A stretch of 64,000 bases of DNA, taken from assembly GCA_037576195.1 (NCBI GenBank), contig CM075102.1, positions 13,946,745 through 14,010,744 on the forward strand, in the 5' to 3' direction. Below the pieces are notes generated by a model, which saw nothing but the letters and a program-made list of their open reading frames with translations, searched no databases and was not told where the DNA came from. Position 1 is the stretch's first letter. Each line of letters begins with the position of its first letter. The position numbers and the translations under genes are program-made. Source of the DNA: Phytoseiulus persimilis (taxonomy: Eukaryota > Arthropoda > Arachnida > Mesostigmata > Phytoseiidae). Positions 36,401 to 49,799 of the stretch are shown here, in pieces.

Positions 36401-39400
36401 TCGTTTTCCATCTATTCTCGTTAGCGCTGGCTTGAAGCACACGGAGCGAGCGACCAGAACGCCGGTCGAATAGAGAGTGAGGAACAAGAAGGGAGACAAA
36501 CAACCCTTTGAGAGATACACTGCTCCGATATGGTCAGCGCTAGGCAAATAAATCTTCACCGGATGCGTGATTGGTTCGAGTCCAAGGCTGCAGGACTCGT
36601 TAGTTTCGAGCAGGACGCGAGTCGGTCGGGATCGATACTCCCGAATCACCAAACTGTGGATCCTGAGCCCATGGCCCCGGACTCCACTGGAGCGAGGCCT
36701 GTCCGAACTGATTGTGGGCACAGGGTCAGGACCGGCTCTGGTGACATCAGGGCAGAGACACGTTTCTGAGCTCGCGTGACGCCCCCCATCAGTCACATTC
36801 GCGGGTAGCACTCAATCGATCCAGTTAAACGATTATCAGAGTTAGCGTTACGTAGATATGTCCATAGTATACATATTCGATCTCGTTTCAGGTGCTCGGG
36901 ACAGCACTCGTGCCTGTTCAGCTGGACCAGGGACCACGTGAAGGATCCGGAGGCCCGGGCTCGATGCAAAGGCGAGGGAATAATTCACGTGGCCTATCGC
37001 TGCGTGGCTTTCGGTGAGTTCGATTGAGCAGCGACTCATTGGGCGCCGGTCTAGTTGATCGAGTCCCATGCCGATCGGTTGAGCAACAGGATTTCGAGAG
37101 GAGCTCTCGGGTCTCGTGAGGAGGACTGTCCCATGTGCGTGATCACGGAGGATCGGGGCAGCGCTCGAAAATCTCGAACAGAGAATCAGAGCTCCCAGAG
37201 CCCGTTCTCGACAACTGGGCCGCACTGGGATCTGCTCTTTTTGGCTTAGACAGGAGTCCCCCAACTGCACCTTGTTTGGAATTCCGTTTGTTGCTGTCGA
37301 GATGGAGGGGAGCGAGGAAACTCTGCGCCCTGGCGATGGAAATTGGATCGGGGACCGGGAACCTCGCCTCATCTACCTTGGCGTGGCCTGTTGTATCGGA
37401 GGAGTTTCGTCGGAACTCATCAGCATCGGGCTCAGAAAGTTGGCCTGCCCGCCTTCCGACACTCCGCGACCGACCTGTTCTCTGCGACCACGACAGACGT
37501 TCGACTGTGTTCATGTCTGCACTTCTTGAGGCTCCCCGGATCTCGGAAACGCGTTCAGTGAATCCGGCCCGATCCGCTCGGGTTCGCTGCCGAAAGTTGT
37601 CTTTGTCCTCGAGCTCGCCTGACCGTCTACTTTGTGTCAATCAAGCTGCCGAGAACTAAATTAAGATCACTCATCGCCGACCCCATGTCAGTCATGCTCC
37701 CGCCAGCGTCCAAAATTAACCACATTGGTCGAGCACGGAAGCTAATTGAGTGGTTCGGGGTTTCTTTCTGCGAATTCGAACGTGTCCGTATCAATTAGTC
37801 CCGCAAAAATGTCTCCGAACCGTAAACGAACGCAGGCCCGTCCCGCACCGGAATTCCGAACGCGAGGCGGGCCCCTTTCGAATAAATTGGGAGCAGGCAG
37901 GGGCGAATTGTGCAGCACTCACAACTGCGGGCGGGGTAGGGAAACGGGGCGTCGTTGTGTTCGTCCGGTACGCTCTCAGGAACTACGGACGCGTGGTCCT
38001 GGAACACCGCGATCGGTGACTCGTTTTCTCGACACGCACCGAACAACTCTTCGTTTGCGGATCCGGTGAGCTCCAGTCGATCGATCCTGCCAGCCGGCGA
38101 TGTATTGACACGACGACAGAGAGTCGAGATTTGCCACAGGGAAAGAACCCAATAAATGATCTGCGGTCGAGGAGAGTTCTTCCGCTCTGCCCGAACCGGA
38201 GCATCCAGAACTGTTGAAGCCATTGGTTGCGAGATCGGTGAGTTTCCGGCTTCCTTCTCACCCAGGGAATGAGGGTATTCGATGAGGTAAAGGGTACACT
38301 CGACACGGAGCATCCGATCGCCCCACTTTACAATCGAGGGGAATTGATCACGACTTTCGGGATCGGATCAAGTCAAGCTCACAGGAGTCTCCACTCCGTC
38401 CCGTCTGAGCCGAGCCGGGATTTCCCGCTCACCACAGTTGGCATTATCCAGCGCGAGGAATCGGGAGAAAAAGAAGGGAGCTCGTAGGAGCCAGCGGAGG
38501 GAAAAGCGACACAAAGTGACTCATGAAGAGCGGCCGTGGCCAGGAAGGCGTCGTGCTTAAATGTCCTGAGGGAGGGGAGGTGGGTCTCCTGTTTATTTAA
38601 TACGAAATGCTTTATTAGATTCGGCTCGGATGATTGGCTCCTGAGCAAACAACACAAAGCGCGAACCCCCGATGGACTTTGACGAACGCGCTCATTCCTA
38701 TTCCGATCGCATAGTTCGAACGGTTTCGCTCGTCACTCAAATATCTTTCTTCATTGCGGCTTGCGATCACTCTCCGCATGGCGATCAGCACGGATCGTAC
38801 GTCGCCAAAACAACCTCAACCTTCGAGAAAATATTTCGGGATATTGATCCCAGAGCTTCTAGCTCTTGGACTCTGCACTAACGCCATGTGTTCCGTACCT
38901 GAGATCAACGAGACCGAAGTTCGAGCTCTGATTTGGAGAGACTCGTGGAAAGACATCGTGGAGCGCGTCGGGGGTCGAACATCACATCGCGTTGACAAGC
39001 GTTCAATCAGAGCCGAAACTTGTGTGAACACCGCGTGCCGTCCTTCTCAGCTCCCTCATCCCACTTTTACAGAGCTAACCATATTCTCATCTCGGATTAC
39101 GAGAAGCGTCTGGCCCAGCATACGCAGCAGCTACCACCCTCCTTGTCTCGGTCGCACAGAAGAGTGCGAACTCGAGCTGGAGGCGTCCTTGTCAGCCCTA
39201 TCGATCAGATGTACAGCCTTGGCAGCGGAAGTAATACTGGTGGTGGACCGAGATGAAGTAGTTCTAGTGGCGGTATTACAGTTCGATATAGGGAGGGAGC
39301 GCGTACTCGAAAGTAAGCTCTGCCGCTGACTCGGCGACTCAAGCCCTCGGTGGACTCTTCATGACAACCCCACTCGGACAATCCCAAGAGGTGTGTCTGG

Positions 39401-42400
39401 TGTGCCCTCTTCACAGGATGCATGCGCCGAAGCAAGTTTGAGATGGGGGAGAGGAAGGAAGTGGTCTGCCAGGACTAACTCGCCACGGGGTTTTCACGGG
39501 TACTCCAGACGCTGGGTTTGGGCACGCTGAGTTAGGGTTCATTGATTCCCTCTATACAACTGTTGAATGTGGCTTTAATCGACAGGATTCATTCCGACGA
39601 ACCAATGCTGTGACCCGACAGAGCCATCTCCCTCCGAAATTCAAGTCCTTCGGCAGCATGACTCGATTCGATTGTTCGAATTCGAGATGGGGGACGTCGA
39701 GTGACGGCACTTGCAGAGAAAAGTCCGAGGTACTTCGTGGGCCGCGTTGCCGAGAGCGACCGCCCTGGTTGAGTGCTTCTCACTTTCCCCGAAGAACTCG
39801 CTGCGAGCGTCGCAAACCTCCTGTTAGGGAACCTGCCCCGAGTCGTCTAACCTTCCCTCAAGGGAACTTACTCGTCCCCTTTGACAATTTGCTCGGCAAG
39901 ACGATCAGACATCCGTTATCACATCCTTTGGTGCGAGTGCAATCGAGCGTGATGCTCGCTCGGATGTGTTCATCGTATCACATTCTCTCAATGTCCTCGC
40001 GGAGCCCGTAGGTGATCATTTCATGATTCAGTTTCTTAGTCATAATTTTCCTCCCAGTTTTGCTTCTCTTCGCAGCCAGGGCGACTGATACAAAATGTAC
40101 GATCAGGGCGATCGCTCTAAAATGTTAGCGACACCCGCCTGATTTGTGCCGTGCGCACCTACGCAATTCGATGTGAAAATATGTGTTTCTCGGCGGAGCC
40201 CGTTGTACATATTGAACACATTGTCCGAGCGACCGGTGACCGACCTCGCTCGCGAGCCTCGAAACTCCTGTTGAGTTCTCTCCGGGTTTTCGCTCTTCTC
40301 TTAATCATTGGAAGCGCATTAGTTCGGCCTACGCTGTTGCTTAGCCATAAATTCTCGTTGGCGAAGGCGACGACTCCGATAAAGCTAAACTCGACGACGA
40401 AGTCCGATGTTTTGCTAGAATACCAGCTGTCCTCGAACGACCTCGAATTTACGACCGAGCCCCGTAGAGAAATAATTGCAAGAGACCGCGAGCACATCTT
40501 GCTGGGACGTTTTTATGCTCGCGCGCACTCGACTCGGTCACTCTTGCTGGAGATGATCATCCGACACTTCGACTCCAGCGAACAGCAGGAATTGTTTGAG
40601 GGTTGAGAATCTCGGGGATGGGCTCGAGGAAACGTACAAGAATTACGGTGGTCGACTCTTGACAGCGGGTTCACGATGCCCGCGATGAAGCTGAGCGCGT
40701 AGACGATCGGGGAGGAAAACCACACGGGAATGCATAGCAGATGGCACCTGCTGTTTTCGAGTGCCATTGTTGAAACAGCGAAATTTTTTAGAGGGGACGA
40801 GTCGGACTGAATTCGAAAGCTGCTCGGGACAACCACAGACAGAAGCCGCGTTTGAGGATTCCATGCTAATCTGGCTCAGTCTGTTGAAGTGGCCGGATGC
40901 TCCGAACCCAAAACAAGATGCTATCTACAGCTCTTGGGGTTGCTGTGCATTCAGACACCCACACTACCGGTACCCGAGGGTCGAGTTCCTCGAGGCTCTC
41001 TTCCCCCCGACCCCGGTGACCTCACAGCTGTTCGAGGGAGCGGCTAGCCAGCTAGAGACCTCCGAGCCAATGAATGAGTTCGCAGTCCTGCAAACGGGCT
41101 CGAGCTGGGGTGCCATCGAGCTGGACATTGCGAATTCCAAGTGGACTGGAGTTTCAGACTCGCTCAAGCGATGATTCGCTACGCGGCGTTCGATGCAGGG
41201 ACGCGAGGCTGTCTTCGGCCCGACTCGATGTCATCGAATCGCTACGGAAGCTGCCACCCGCCCTCTCGGAAGGAGACGAGCGCGACGCTCGCGGCAAACA
41301 GACAGGCCGGCAGGCAAGCCCGCCAGCCGCGAGCTGCATCCCGCGCTGCGACGCTGTGTTTTCCGCAGAGAGATCCTCGGTGACAGCAACAATCACACGA
41401 GGAACTGTTTCCGGTCCGACTTCCGGGTGGAGCATCAATCAAGGTTGAACTGAACAAGAGCAGCGCGCGGTGGAGATGTTGATCAGCCACAACGAGATCC
41501 GTACGGAAGGGCGCGCAGGGACTGGCGGACGAGAAAAACAGAACGACTCTGTTGTTCAAAACGAGGGTGAGAGAGTGGAGCAATGGGAAAATCATCAGTG
41601 AAGTTTTTTCTCCAATATTTCGCTACCTCGATTGTAGTATCGCTTTCCGATGCGCTGGTCTCCTTGTCATCGAAGCAGCAGCGGTTCACTCACTCCTGCG
41701 CGGCCCCCGACCACCGCCGCCGCCATCGTACCCGGACGGACGAGCGAACCGTTCGCAGCGCGCACTTGTGCAGCTTGGTCGCGGTGGTGACGATCTTCGG
41801 GAAAAAAAAACTTCCGCAGGCGAATGGATCAAAGGTCTGTATTTGCCACTGAGACCTCTCGACTTGCATCGCATCTCTCGGCAATTGGGGGTCTGTCCAC
41901 CGACCCTGTAGCTCAGACCACGTCCGGGTGCGGGGTGGGTAGTCTGGAGGGCAGCCCAGACGTAGCACCAGCAACGAACAGAAAACTATGTGCGTTTCAG
42001 AAATAGAACCGAGTCCGGGTTCATTATCGGTGCCACATGTTTCGTTTTTTCTCCTCCGCTCCCCGATCCCTCATTCTTGATCTCGAGCTGCCTCTCCAGC
42101 GCGTGCCGGGACGCAGGACCGGGACGCTTGAAATGATTCTCCCGGATATATTTATCTTATTATCACGTCGAACGACATCAGACGTCGACGTTTAATGAAG
42201 TCATTATTTGCAAGAGATAATTAGATGCCAACGACAGTGTTTAAGCCCCGACTATGTTTAGCGCTCGCGACACTGACTCTTGGCATCATGGATAGCGGTG
42301 GAGCGGTAAGGGGGGGGGGGGAGGGACAAGAGAGACAGATCCAGGGCACGCGGATGGACCCGTGGATGATGATAGAGCGAGAATCCGTGAGGGCCGTTGT

Positions 42401-45400
42401 GATACAGTCGTTGAGATTCGAACCCGCTCCCGAAGTTCAGCTTGAATCGGAACTCTGCGGAGGGTTTTTCGGATGGAGTCGAACAAAAGAATCAGGCAGG
42501 GGCTCGAATCAGTAGGCATTGTGGCAATCTCATTGAAGTTGAGTCAGTTGTTGACTCGTACTCCGAGGAAAAAACGCCCAGAAGTTTCTGGTCGATTCCC
42601 AGAGCGAACTCGGAGCTGTACGAGGTCGCGTTCGTCAAACAGAGAGTTCGTGCTGAATATCGATCGAGAGGAGATCAGAGTTTGTGTAGGGTTTTCATCA
42701 TGCTCGACGCCTCTACGCCGGAGCGGAGGCGGAGCTTTGATATCCGTTCACCTCATCACATCTCCTATTATTTTGCTCTGTCCTTCACCGTAACGTTGAC
42801 ATGGTCGACGAGTACTCGGGATCGGATTTCTATCACTGGGCGAATCAGATTCTCCCTCAAATAAGATCGTTGTAGTGTAGTCGAAGTAGAAGAACGGAGC
42901 CGTTGGAACAATTTCGAAACATCGAGAAACTCTGGAGAAACGCCTAATCCTCGTCTCGGCAGACCCCGGGGACCGAGCCGGAAATAAGTAGAGAGTCACG
43001 TGAAGAACTGAAGGTTTTTCACGTAAAAAAAAAACAGAACACAGCTTCAGGACGGACGCCCGCGGAAGGCGGGGTATGATTGTGCTCTAGCAGAACGATC
43101 GGCCGTGGGACCACGTGTGGGGAAGAGAGAGAGAGCCGAGTGGAGAGCGCCTATTCAAACTTTCACGCGCGAAATCGCGTCCGGCGTTACTTTTTGACTG
43201 ACGCTCAACTTTTCGAAATTCGAGAAGACTTCGAAGTATTTTGACCGAGACGGGCTCGATTCAAGAGCTCCCGATGCTTCTCTGGGAGAAGTGTTACCGA
43301 GAGAAACTCCATCCGAGGCCAAGTCAATCTCTCCGCGAATAAACGGCAGTGAGACTCCTAGGATGTGGAGCCGGCCTCGGTTTTCCAGTGACCGAGACAC
43401 GAGGTTGATGATTCCCCTTATGGATGAGCGATTTTGTGACCCGTCGAGACCCATTCGGCGAAAGTGTTGCCATAGCCTCATGAGAACTCATCCGGAATCA
43501 CCGGGCTTGGACAGCAGTGCTCATGGAGCAAAGTCGTTTATTCGCTCCAAGGTTGTGTGTCTTAGCCGTCTGGAGAAGATTCCCTCATGGTGGAACATTC
43601 CCTCTCGCGATGACTTTGACATACCAGGCCAACTGACAGCGATGCAGGAAACAGCTGAGATTATTCTACTGCGGAGAAGAGTAAGACATCGCCTACTGAC
43701 GGCGCTCCCCCTAGATCCTTCAACGTTCAACCCAGGAGTCGGGACAGAATCTCTATTCTATCTCGTTCGGAATACTCTCTCTCCTTCAAGTGGCTCCGCG
43801 AGGTTAACGACGAAAGGTCGTCTCGCTCAGCTACGACGGGGATATAAAGTGAGTGACCGGCTCTTATTCGCGCTTGATCCGCAGACCGTTAGAGGCTCAT
43901 AACGCCATAAAGGAGGACTCGAGGGATTGGTCGTCCAGCCTCTCGGAAAATGCTCTTCTACTTCGAGTTTTCCATCTTCCGGCATCCGTTCCCTCCTCTG
44001 GAGTTACTCTCCGTCCGGATGGTGAAGTTCCCCTCTTCACTCGAAAGTCACTCGTTTCAACAGCATGGGGCTTTTCCGATCCTCGCTTCGCCCAGCCTAA
44101 AGCACGCCACTTCAGTTCTCACCGTCAGGGGAACCGAGTGTTCAGAAATGTCAGTCGCATCGATCCTCATGCTGTGGACACTGACCGTTCTTCTCAGCGC
44201 CCCAGAACAAGAGTAATGAAAACGAATTCGAGCTCCGAACAAGCTTGTGAACAAATAATATTTACGGCTCGTGAATCGAGTTTGTCCTGGCTCCTCTTAA
44301 TTATTTTTTGACCTCGCCGAACTGTTGTTTGCTTTGAGAACGACGGAATCGTAATTTTGTCCGCCCCAGCACGCGATCGTCCGAGAGCAAGCCAGGAAGA
44401 ACGCGGAAAACTGTGACGCTCGAAAGATCGATCGCAGGAGGTCCGCTCCATAAGGATGGCCTTGCCTGCCTCGCCTGCCTCCGTCCCCGGACTCCTCGAA
44501 CGTCTGTATGATTTCTATCGGAATTCCAATCCGAACCATTATTTTTCGTCGAGAACAAATCGACGAAGATGACGCCGACGACGACCATGAGGGGAGGGAG
44601 TCGGAAAAAAATAGCGGCCTTCATAGCTTCTCCTACCGGAGCAGAAAGAATCGGTTGCGTGGCGGCGGGCACGGCGATGTATCGTCAGGGTAGCTATCGA
44701 GCTGGAAAAGCGTTGCCGTCAAATGGACATCGCTTATTCATTCGACTCCATTGATCGCTTATTAGCGTTAGCCAGCGTCGGGAAGAAAATGGTGCGTATC
44801 ACAATGCGCGTCCTACCGCAGGCTCACAGCTGATGCACCTACAGGCCAATTAGGAACGACGGAAATGGGGGCGTATCCCTCCATCCATGTCAGTACTACG
44901 CGGTCGGTACACGCCTCCTGGTCGATGGTATCGCGTGCAAGCCCAGCCATGACGTCGTCATCGACGAAACCGACCTGAAAGAAATCCTTTCTCCACGTCA
45001 TTTTCGATGTTCCTTCTTCTCGGTTTCCTCTCTTGTCCGAGCAGACACCTTGATCCGCGAATTCAGTCGAGGACACTCTGGGCCCACAAGTGGCTGTTCT
45101 CCTGCGATCTGAAGCGAAGACTGGCGGCCAAACCAGTGGCTCAACAATTAGGAGTTTCATTAGAAGATTCTCATTTGTCACGAGGACGAACGCACGGGGG
45201 GGGGGCGATAGGGGAAGCGGGACAGTCTTGGAAGGAACAGGACCTCGTGATAGCTCCACTCACAGACCGCAGGGAAGATCTTTCATCAGTCCGCGCAGCC
45301 TTCCTTGGTAAACAAGACAGGAGGAGGGCAAGGAAAACCCATAAACAGGACGGAGTGTGAGGAAATGAAAAGGACAGCACCGAGGTCAAGGCACGATGCA

Positions 45401-48400
45401 CGGAGGAGCTTCGGATGCAAGGCGCAGCGCGTCACCTTCTCCCTCAGTAATCTTTGACTTTTTTTGCAGGTACGAACAAACTTCAAGTCACATCGGTGTG
45501 CTCTCGTCGCCTCGGAGCCGAACAGAGTTACGGTTATCTGATGTCGCCCGGTTACCCGGAGTTCTACTACGTCGATGCGAAACACAGTCAGAAGTGTAAT
45601 TGGACCATACAAGGCAGACAGGGTCAGACTGTGACGGTCAACGTGCTTGACGTGCGCCTAAGACCCACTTTGAGGAGGAGCCATAATCACATCGCTTCTG
45701 AGGTTCGTAGACCGACGCGAATCGCCTGCCGGGTCCGTTCTCGAAATCGTTCCTGCCTTCAGCTCGCCTCTTTCGTGCTGTTCCTTTTGACCGGAATGAG
45801 AAACCGTTTGATCTGCTCCTGTCCCAGCGACCTGATTGTATCATCGGGAATACTCAGAGCGATCGAGCGCTCGAAAGCTTCGTTGCGTCGGGATATGCGC
45901 GCACGTTTGCAGCTACCGCGTCAGCGCATGCGTTCTGTTTGTTTAGCAACGACCCGAGTCTCCAGTGTCAGCAGTGTCTTCACTGCCAGCTTTTCATTCG
46001 TGAGTTTCGTCCTCGTGCCACGGATTCTCACTCCGTGGCGAGCGCTGTTGGCGCTCTCCGGCTTGATCGAGCTCGATGAGCCGTTTCGCATTCCGCGAAT
46101 GACGTTCTCCGTGCGGAGCTCCTTGCGACCCAGTTCGCGAGCGATGAAACTTCGGAGAATGTCGCGTTTCTCTCTGTCCGTGTGAGCAGACTCGGAGAGA
46201 TTAATTTGACTGTTTACGCTCTCGGGGCCGACTTTTAGAGTCGACTGAACGTTGCGCGGTTCACTTGTTCCAATGGGCACGCGTTTTCTTTCTCAATTCA
46301 TCCGCTTCTTCCAAAGCGACTTCGAGCTTGAGGATCAGTCAACACTGCGCTACGGACAGTAGTTTTGCGTGCTCTCCTCGATCGTCCTGGAGCGAGAGTT
46401 CACGCTCTCTTATTCCGAAAAAATGATTCAGTGAGTTCCCAAACGTCGTTTCCAAGGGCTTCGGGAGCCGAGCGGACAGGCGGACGGCTAGCCTGGTGTC
46501 GAGCTGTCTGTCAAAGCATTCTTCACGATCAGTCCTCGTCAAGAACTGGATTCATGTCTCCCTCGGATGTCCTTAATGCATTAATCCGGCCTCAGGGCTC
46601 CGGAGAGAATTATTTCCAACGGTCACCAGTCGCTCGTCACGCCATCCTCGAAGCTCATTCTTCGTGGACCCATCCGACACGAGCTCAGGTCTCGTTTTAC
46701 GCGGCGGGAGTTCCTCCTTGGCGATATCGGCGCCCGGATATTTCCCTATCCCTGCTCCCTCTCCGTGACCGTGATCTCGGGTGGATATCGAATCGACTAG
46801 AACGAAAAGTCGTTCCGACATCTGAGGGAATACGTTCGAGCTGTCTTATCAACAGCGGAGACTTCGCGCTCCAGAGTACACCGTTGCGGAGCTGCTAGAG
46901 TCCCTCACAGAGGGCGCCACAGGGTTCGATGATGCCGTCCTGTTTCTTTTGCCGCTCGAGCGACCCAACTCGGGGAAGCAAACCTTCCATCCCGCACGAA
47001 GCCTCGGAAACGTTCTTCTCGGTATTTTCTCGGGCGCAACTGATCATTCAGAGACCGTGAGTGGAAGGCAGTTAAAGGAATTCAGCTTTTTCCGCCCGAT
47101 CGTTGGCGTTAGACGTGATGATCTTCATCGCACCGCACCCTCAGCTGATGATGCTGTGTTCTCTGACGGCAATTTCTGATCAAAGTGTGGAAGCGCTCTC
47201 AGGAATCCACCTCAGAGGTATCGCGCGGACCCTTCCGCTCATCGCGTAATCCGACTCGTTTCTAATCCGCCATCTGGTTACGCGCGATACGGGTGTGTTC
47301 TCATGCCGGATAACCCCTTGCTTGCCATAAATGGATAGAATACTGGCAACGAGTAGGCAAAAATCGCGACCAGACTTTGCTGAAACAGCGCTCTCGTTCA
47401 GCGAGTGAAGCATGTTTTGCTTTCAACAGCGTCTCAGAGTGACCCTTCTTCTTCTTCTATAGTGGGCCCCTGTTCTTTGACTGCTTCTTGTCGTATCGGT
47501 CACCCGAATCGTCAGGCGGCCGGCTGTCCTCCTCTTCAAAGCAATCTTCCTTCTCACAATTTTCGAATTGAAACCAACGGAACCCGCTTGCTTCATCAGT
47601 CCGAGATTGACTTGATACTCGTTTTCCACAGGAGTGCGGCGATCTCCTCCGGTTGACGTCCGGAGATCATAGTGGATCACTTCTAGCCGACATCTGCAGC
47701 GATCAGCAACGCTACTTCCTAAATACGTTCTCCAGTGCCAATTCCATCTCTGTACAGTTCATCTCATCGGGCTTTGCGCCGCAAAGAGGTTTCATCCTAG
47801 AGTACAAAAGTGAGTGGCCCGTCGAGCCGTTCGTTTTCCTCGATCCAGAAAGTCTGCCCTATTGGTTTGATAATCGTCGCCGAAAGTCATTCATTGCCCA
47901 ATATCGCTGATACCGGCATTGATTCCTCCCGGCACCAGCTCTACAGAAGCCGAACCTCCGGAAAGATATTGGTCCGGACACCCGAATGCTCGGAACAACC
48001 GCCCGATGCGAAACAGGGAATTATTTCGGGAGTCCCGGTGTTCCATCGCTCCTCAGACATTGAAGTCATGTCAGAATTCTAGAGCTTGAGCGAGAAGAGC
48101 ATCGCCCAGGTTTAAAAATTCCTTAGAGCTTGCTCCTTCAGCTTCGAAATCGACGGAGCTCTAGCTTTGTAGACATCGAGCTGGTGAAAAAAAAACTTGG
48201 AGATCCTCGTTCGTCTCAGAACAAGCCATTCTCGGCAGATATATCGTCGTTATAGCGGGATTTCGAAAAGAGCCTGCCCGAAAATAGAAGTAATCCCGTA
48301 ATTCGATACCGTCTGAGACCGGCATTCGACTCGCGGTTGCCTCTGACCCATGTCGAACTCCTCCCCGCGGACGATCCATGAATAACCGATAACGCTCCAC

Positions 48401-49297
48401 ATTTTTTTTCGACAGTCTCGGGTTGCCCTACCCTTCCAGAGCCAGTCCAGGGTTTTCTGGAATCTCGAAACACATCAGCGGCAACCTATCGCTGCCGGCA
48501 GGATTTCTACTTCACCGATACCCTCTCTCATCACAAGACATTACTCTGCCTGAACGGCACCCGTTGGGACAGACCTTTGGGAACGTGTCTTTGTGAGTAC
48601 CTCTCGAGTTTTTGTGGGAAGAATTCAGGAAAGGAGAGCGGTGTGTAGTGTTACAGTATCGAAAGTGCTCGCCTCGAGCTGTTATCTCGAATCGTGACCG
48701 CTGGATTTGCCTGCTAGAGAGAAGGGATTACGGCGGATCGAACTTTTGGAGGTCCCGAAGAGAGTTCCGACGCTCGGTTGTGGCTGGCGACCAGCTCCAT
48801 AACGATCTCCTTCGGCGCTTCAGCTCCACAACAGTCTGCGCTCGGATTTTCGAGAAGAATTCGAGGAGGGAGTAGCGAACGCCATCGGATCCCAGGACTT
48901 CTCTCAATTGACGGAAATATTTCTCGTTTCAGCAACGTACGAACTTGCCTATAAGGGCAAGTTGATTCTCGGCTCTGGACGACCCGGCTACTCCCAGGAG
49001 CCGTCAAACACCATCGAGGACAACGACGACTTGCCTCGGGCGATAACTTCCAACACCAACCGAGAAGCGAAATCTAGTCTGAACCTTTCATCCCTGACGC
49101 GCACCATGTCGGAGTACGCGGACGTTATCATTCCTTCGATCATCGTGGGGCTACTCATTGTCGGCAACATGCTGATCGTTCTCTATATTTATCGACTGAG
49201 GAGACAAAATAAGCAGCGCATCTGTGCACGAACTCCCATTGAGCTTCCCCTGAAGGACAGAGACGAGCTAAAAATCGCTCCGCTCGCCACTATCTGA
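27482..49297 (+). CDS. SUEL-lectin / CUB / sushi single-pass membrane protein
   Basis: Six exons join in phase: 27482-27704, 36892-37013, 45470-45702, 47632-47809, 48416-48592 and 48933-49297, with the signal-peptide exon 22862-23096 probably first (total about 484 residues). The first two encode an SUEL/galactose-binding-lectin fold (starts VTTC, DVRLHC; second half CSGQHSC ... HVAYRCVAF). The next two encode a CUB domain (SPGYPEFY, CNWTIQG, then ECGDLLRL ... FILEYK). The fifth is a sushi/CCP domain (GCPTLPEPVQG ... CLNGTRWDRPLGTCL). The last gives a linker, a transmembrane helix (IIPSIIVGLLIVGNMLIVLY) and a tail of about 35 residues. Type I topology with extracellular carbohydrate- or protein-binding modules suggests a cell-surface adhesion or receptor-clustering role, as for CUB and sushi proteins at worm synapses (LEV-10, LEV-9); that is inference. 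The CUB donor at 45702 is the least certain splice; an alternative in the same phase lies at CTTGAC|GTGCGC. I do not know an established name. Confidence 0.8.
27705..36891 (+). other. Intron within the lectin domain (9.2 kb)
   Basis: It splits the SUEL domain between its two halves in phase 2. No nested gene is certain. It holds a TATA-preceded 71-codon ORF at 30671-30886 (+), a minus-strand 117-codon ORF at 30947-31300 with a transposase-like helix-turn-helix flavour, and a run of A at about 34133-34143. Confidence 0.7.
30610..30886 (+). CDS. Candidate small nested gene with TATA box
   Basis: TATAAAG at 30610-30616 stands 61 bases before an ATG at 30671 with an A-rich leader (CAAAAACAAATG), a good arthropod initiation context. 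The ORF has 71 codons, is basic and has no recognised domain. The spacing fits a TATA promoter with a short leader. There is no clear AATAAA nearby, and the peptide composition does not prove coding, so this may be chance. It would lie inside the large intron of the receptor gene, on the same strand. Confidence 0.15.
37014..45469 (+). other. Intron between lectin and CUB domains (8.5 kb)
   Basis: I see no gene in it. It contains G runs at 42310-42321 and 45196-45205. Several ORFs of 100-200 codons (for example 38754-39329 and 43291-43902 on +) show no domain, no splice partner and a Ser/Arg-rich composition typical of chance frames here. Confidence 0.7.
45703..47631 (+). other. Intron within the CUB domain (1.9 kb)
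   Basis: It separates the two halves of the CUB domain in phase 0. The CUB frame stays open by chance to 46185, so the exon end is set by the GAG|GTTCGT donor and by the domain resuming at ECGDLLRL after 47631. Nothing else recognisable. Confidence 0.65.
47810..48415 (+). other. Intron between CUB and sushi exons
   Basis: 606 bases with an AAAA|GTGAGT donor and a T-rich acceptor ending GACAG, phase 1. No other feature seen. Confidence 0.8.
48593..48932 (+). other. Last intron of the receptor gene
   Basis: 340 bases from GTGAGT to CTCGTTTCAG, phase 1, between the sushi exon and the transmembrane exon. No other feature seen. Confidence 0.8.
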
Positions 49298-49454
49298 GCA
49301 GGGGAGACGCGTTCCATATCACAACTTGTAAGAGCTGTTCTGATCTAAGCAAGCGATGCCGTCGTTGGAGCAACTGTATAGCAACGACTGAGCAAGGAAC
49401 TTCATCCTGTAAATGGCATAGAGTGTAAAGTCGTTCCCTATTCCTTCCACAAGG

Positions 49455-49460
49455 TTTATT
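49455..49460 (-). terminator. Candidate polyadenylation signal of the Nup54 paralog
   Basis: AATAAA on the minus strand, about 530 bases beyond the stop codon of the FG-less Nup54 paralog. It lies inside the 3' untranslated region predicted for the oppositely oriented receptor gene. Confidence 0.4.
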
Positions 49461-49793
49461 TAGGTAACGAGCAGACACCCGGTTCGCATTTTGACCGATC
49501 AGCAGACCGCTGTCGACCAGTGCCCCGTTTGATTGGTCGTAATTAAGTGTTTCCGTTCCCCGACACTATGTAAATCTTTTTAGATGTGGTAGATGTGCTT
49601 AGAGAGCGAGGATGCGCGAACTGGACTGGAAAACAGAGGATGTACTCGACAAGTAGTTCCCGTAGGCGGAAGCGACTGGAAAACTCGAATGAGGAAGGAG
49701 AACGAGAACCCTGTACATAATGTTACAAGTGTCCCAAGTGATGGTTCAAGGTGGATTCTTCTTCGTCGCAAGCGAGTCCTGGTGACTACCTTG

Positions 49794-49799
49794 AATAAA
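49794..49799 (+). terminator. Polyadenylation signal of the receptor gene
   Basis: AATAAA about 500 bases after the stop codon at 49297. No earlier canonical signal was seen on this strand, giving a 3' untranslated region of roughly half a kilobase. Confidence 0.6.

Noticed and set aside
36520-36610. tRNA-like B box (GGTTCGAGTCC) with an upstream TGGTCAGCGC
   Set aside because: The acceptor stem does not pair, the T stem has only four pairs and no anticodon arm can be drawn.
45703-46185. Continuation of the CUB exon frame to 46185
   Set aside because: The sequence stops resembling CUB after the GAG|GTTCGT donor, and the domain resumes at 47632 in matching phase.
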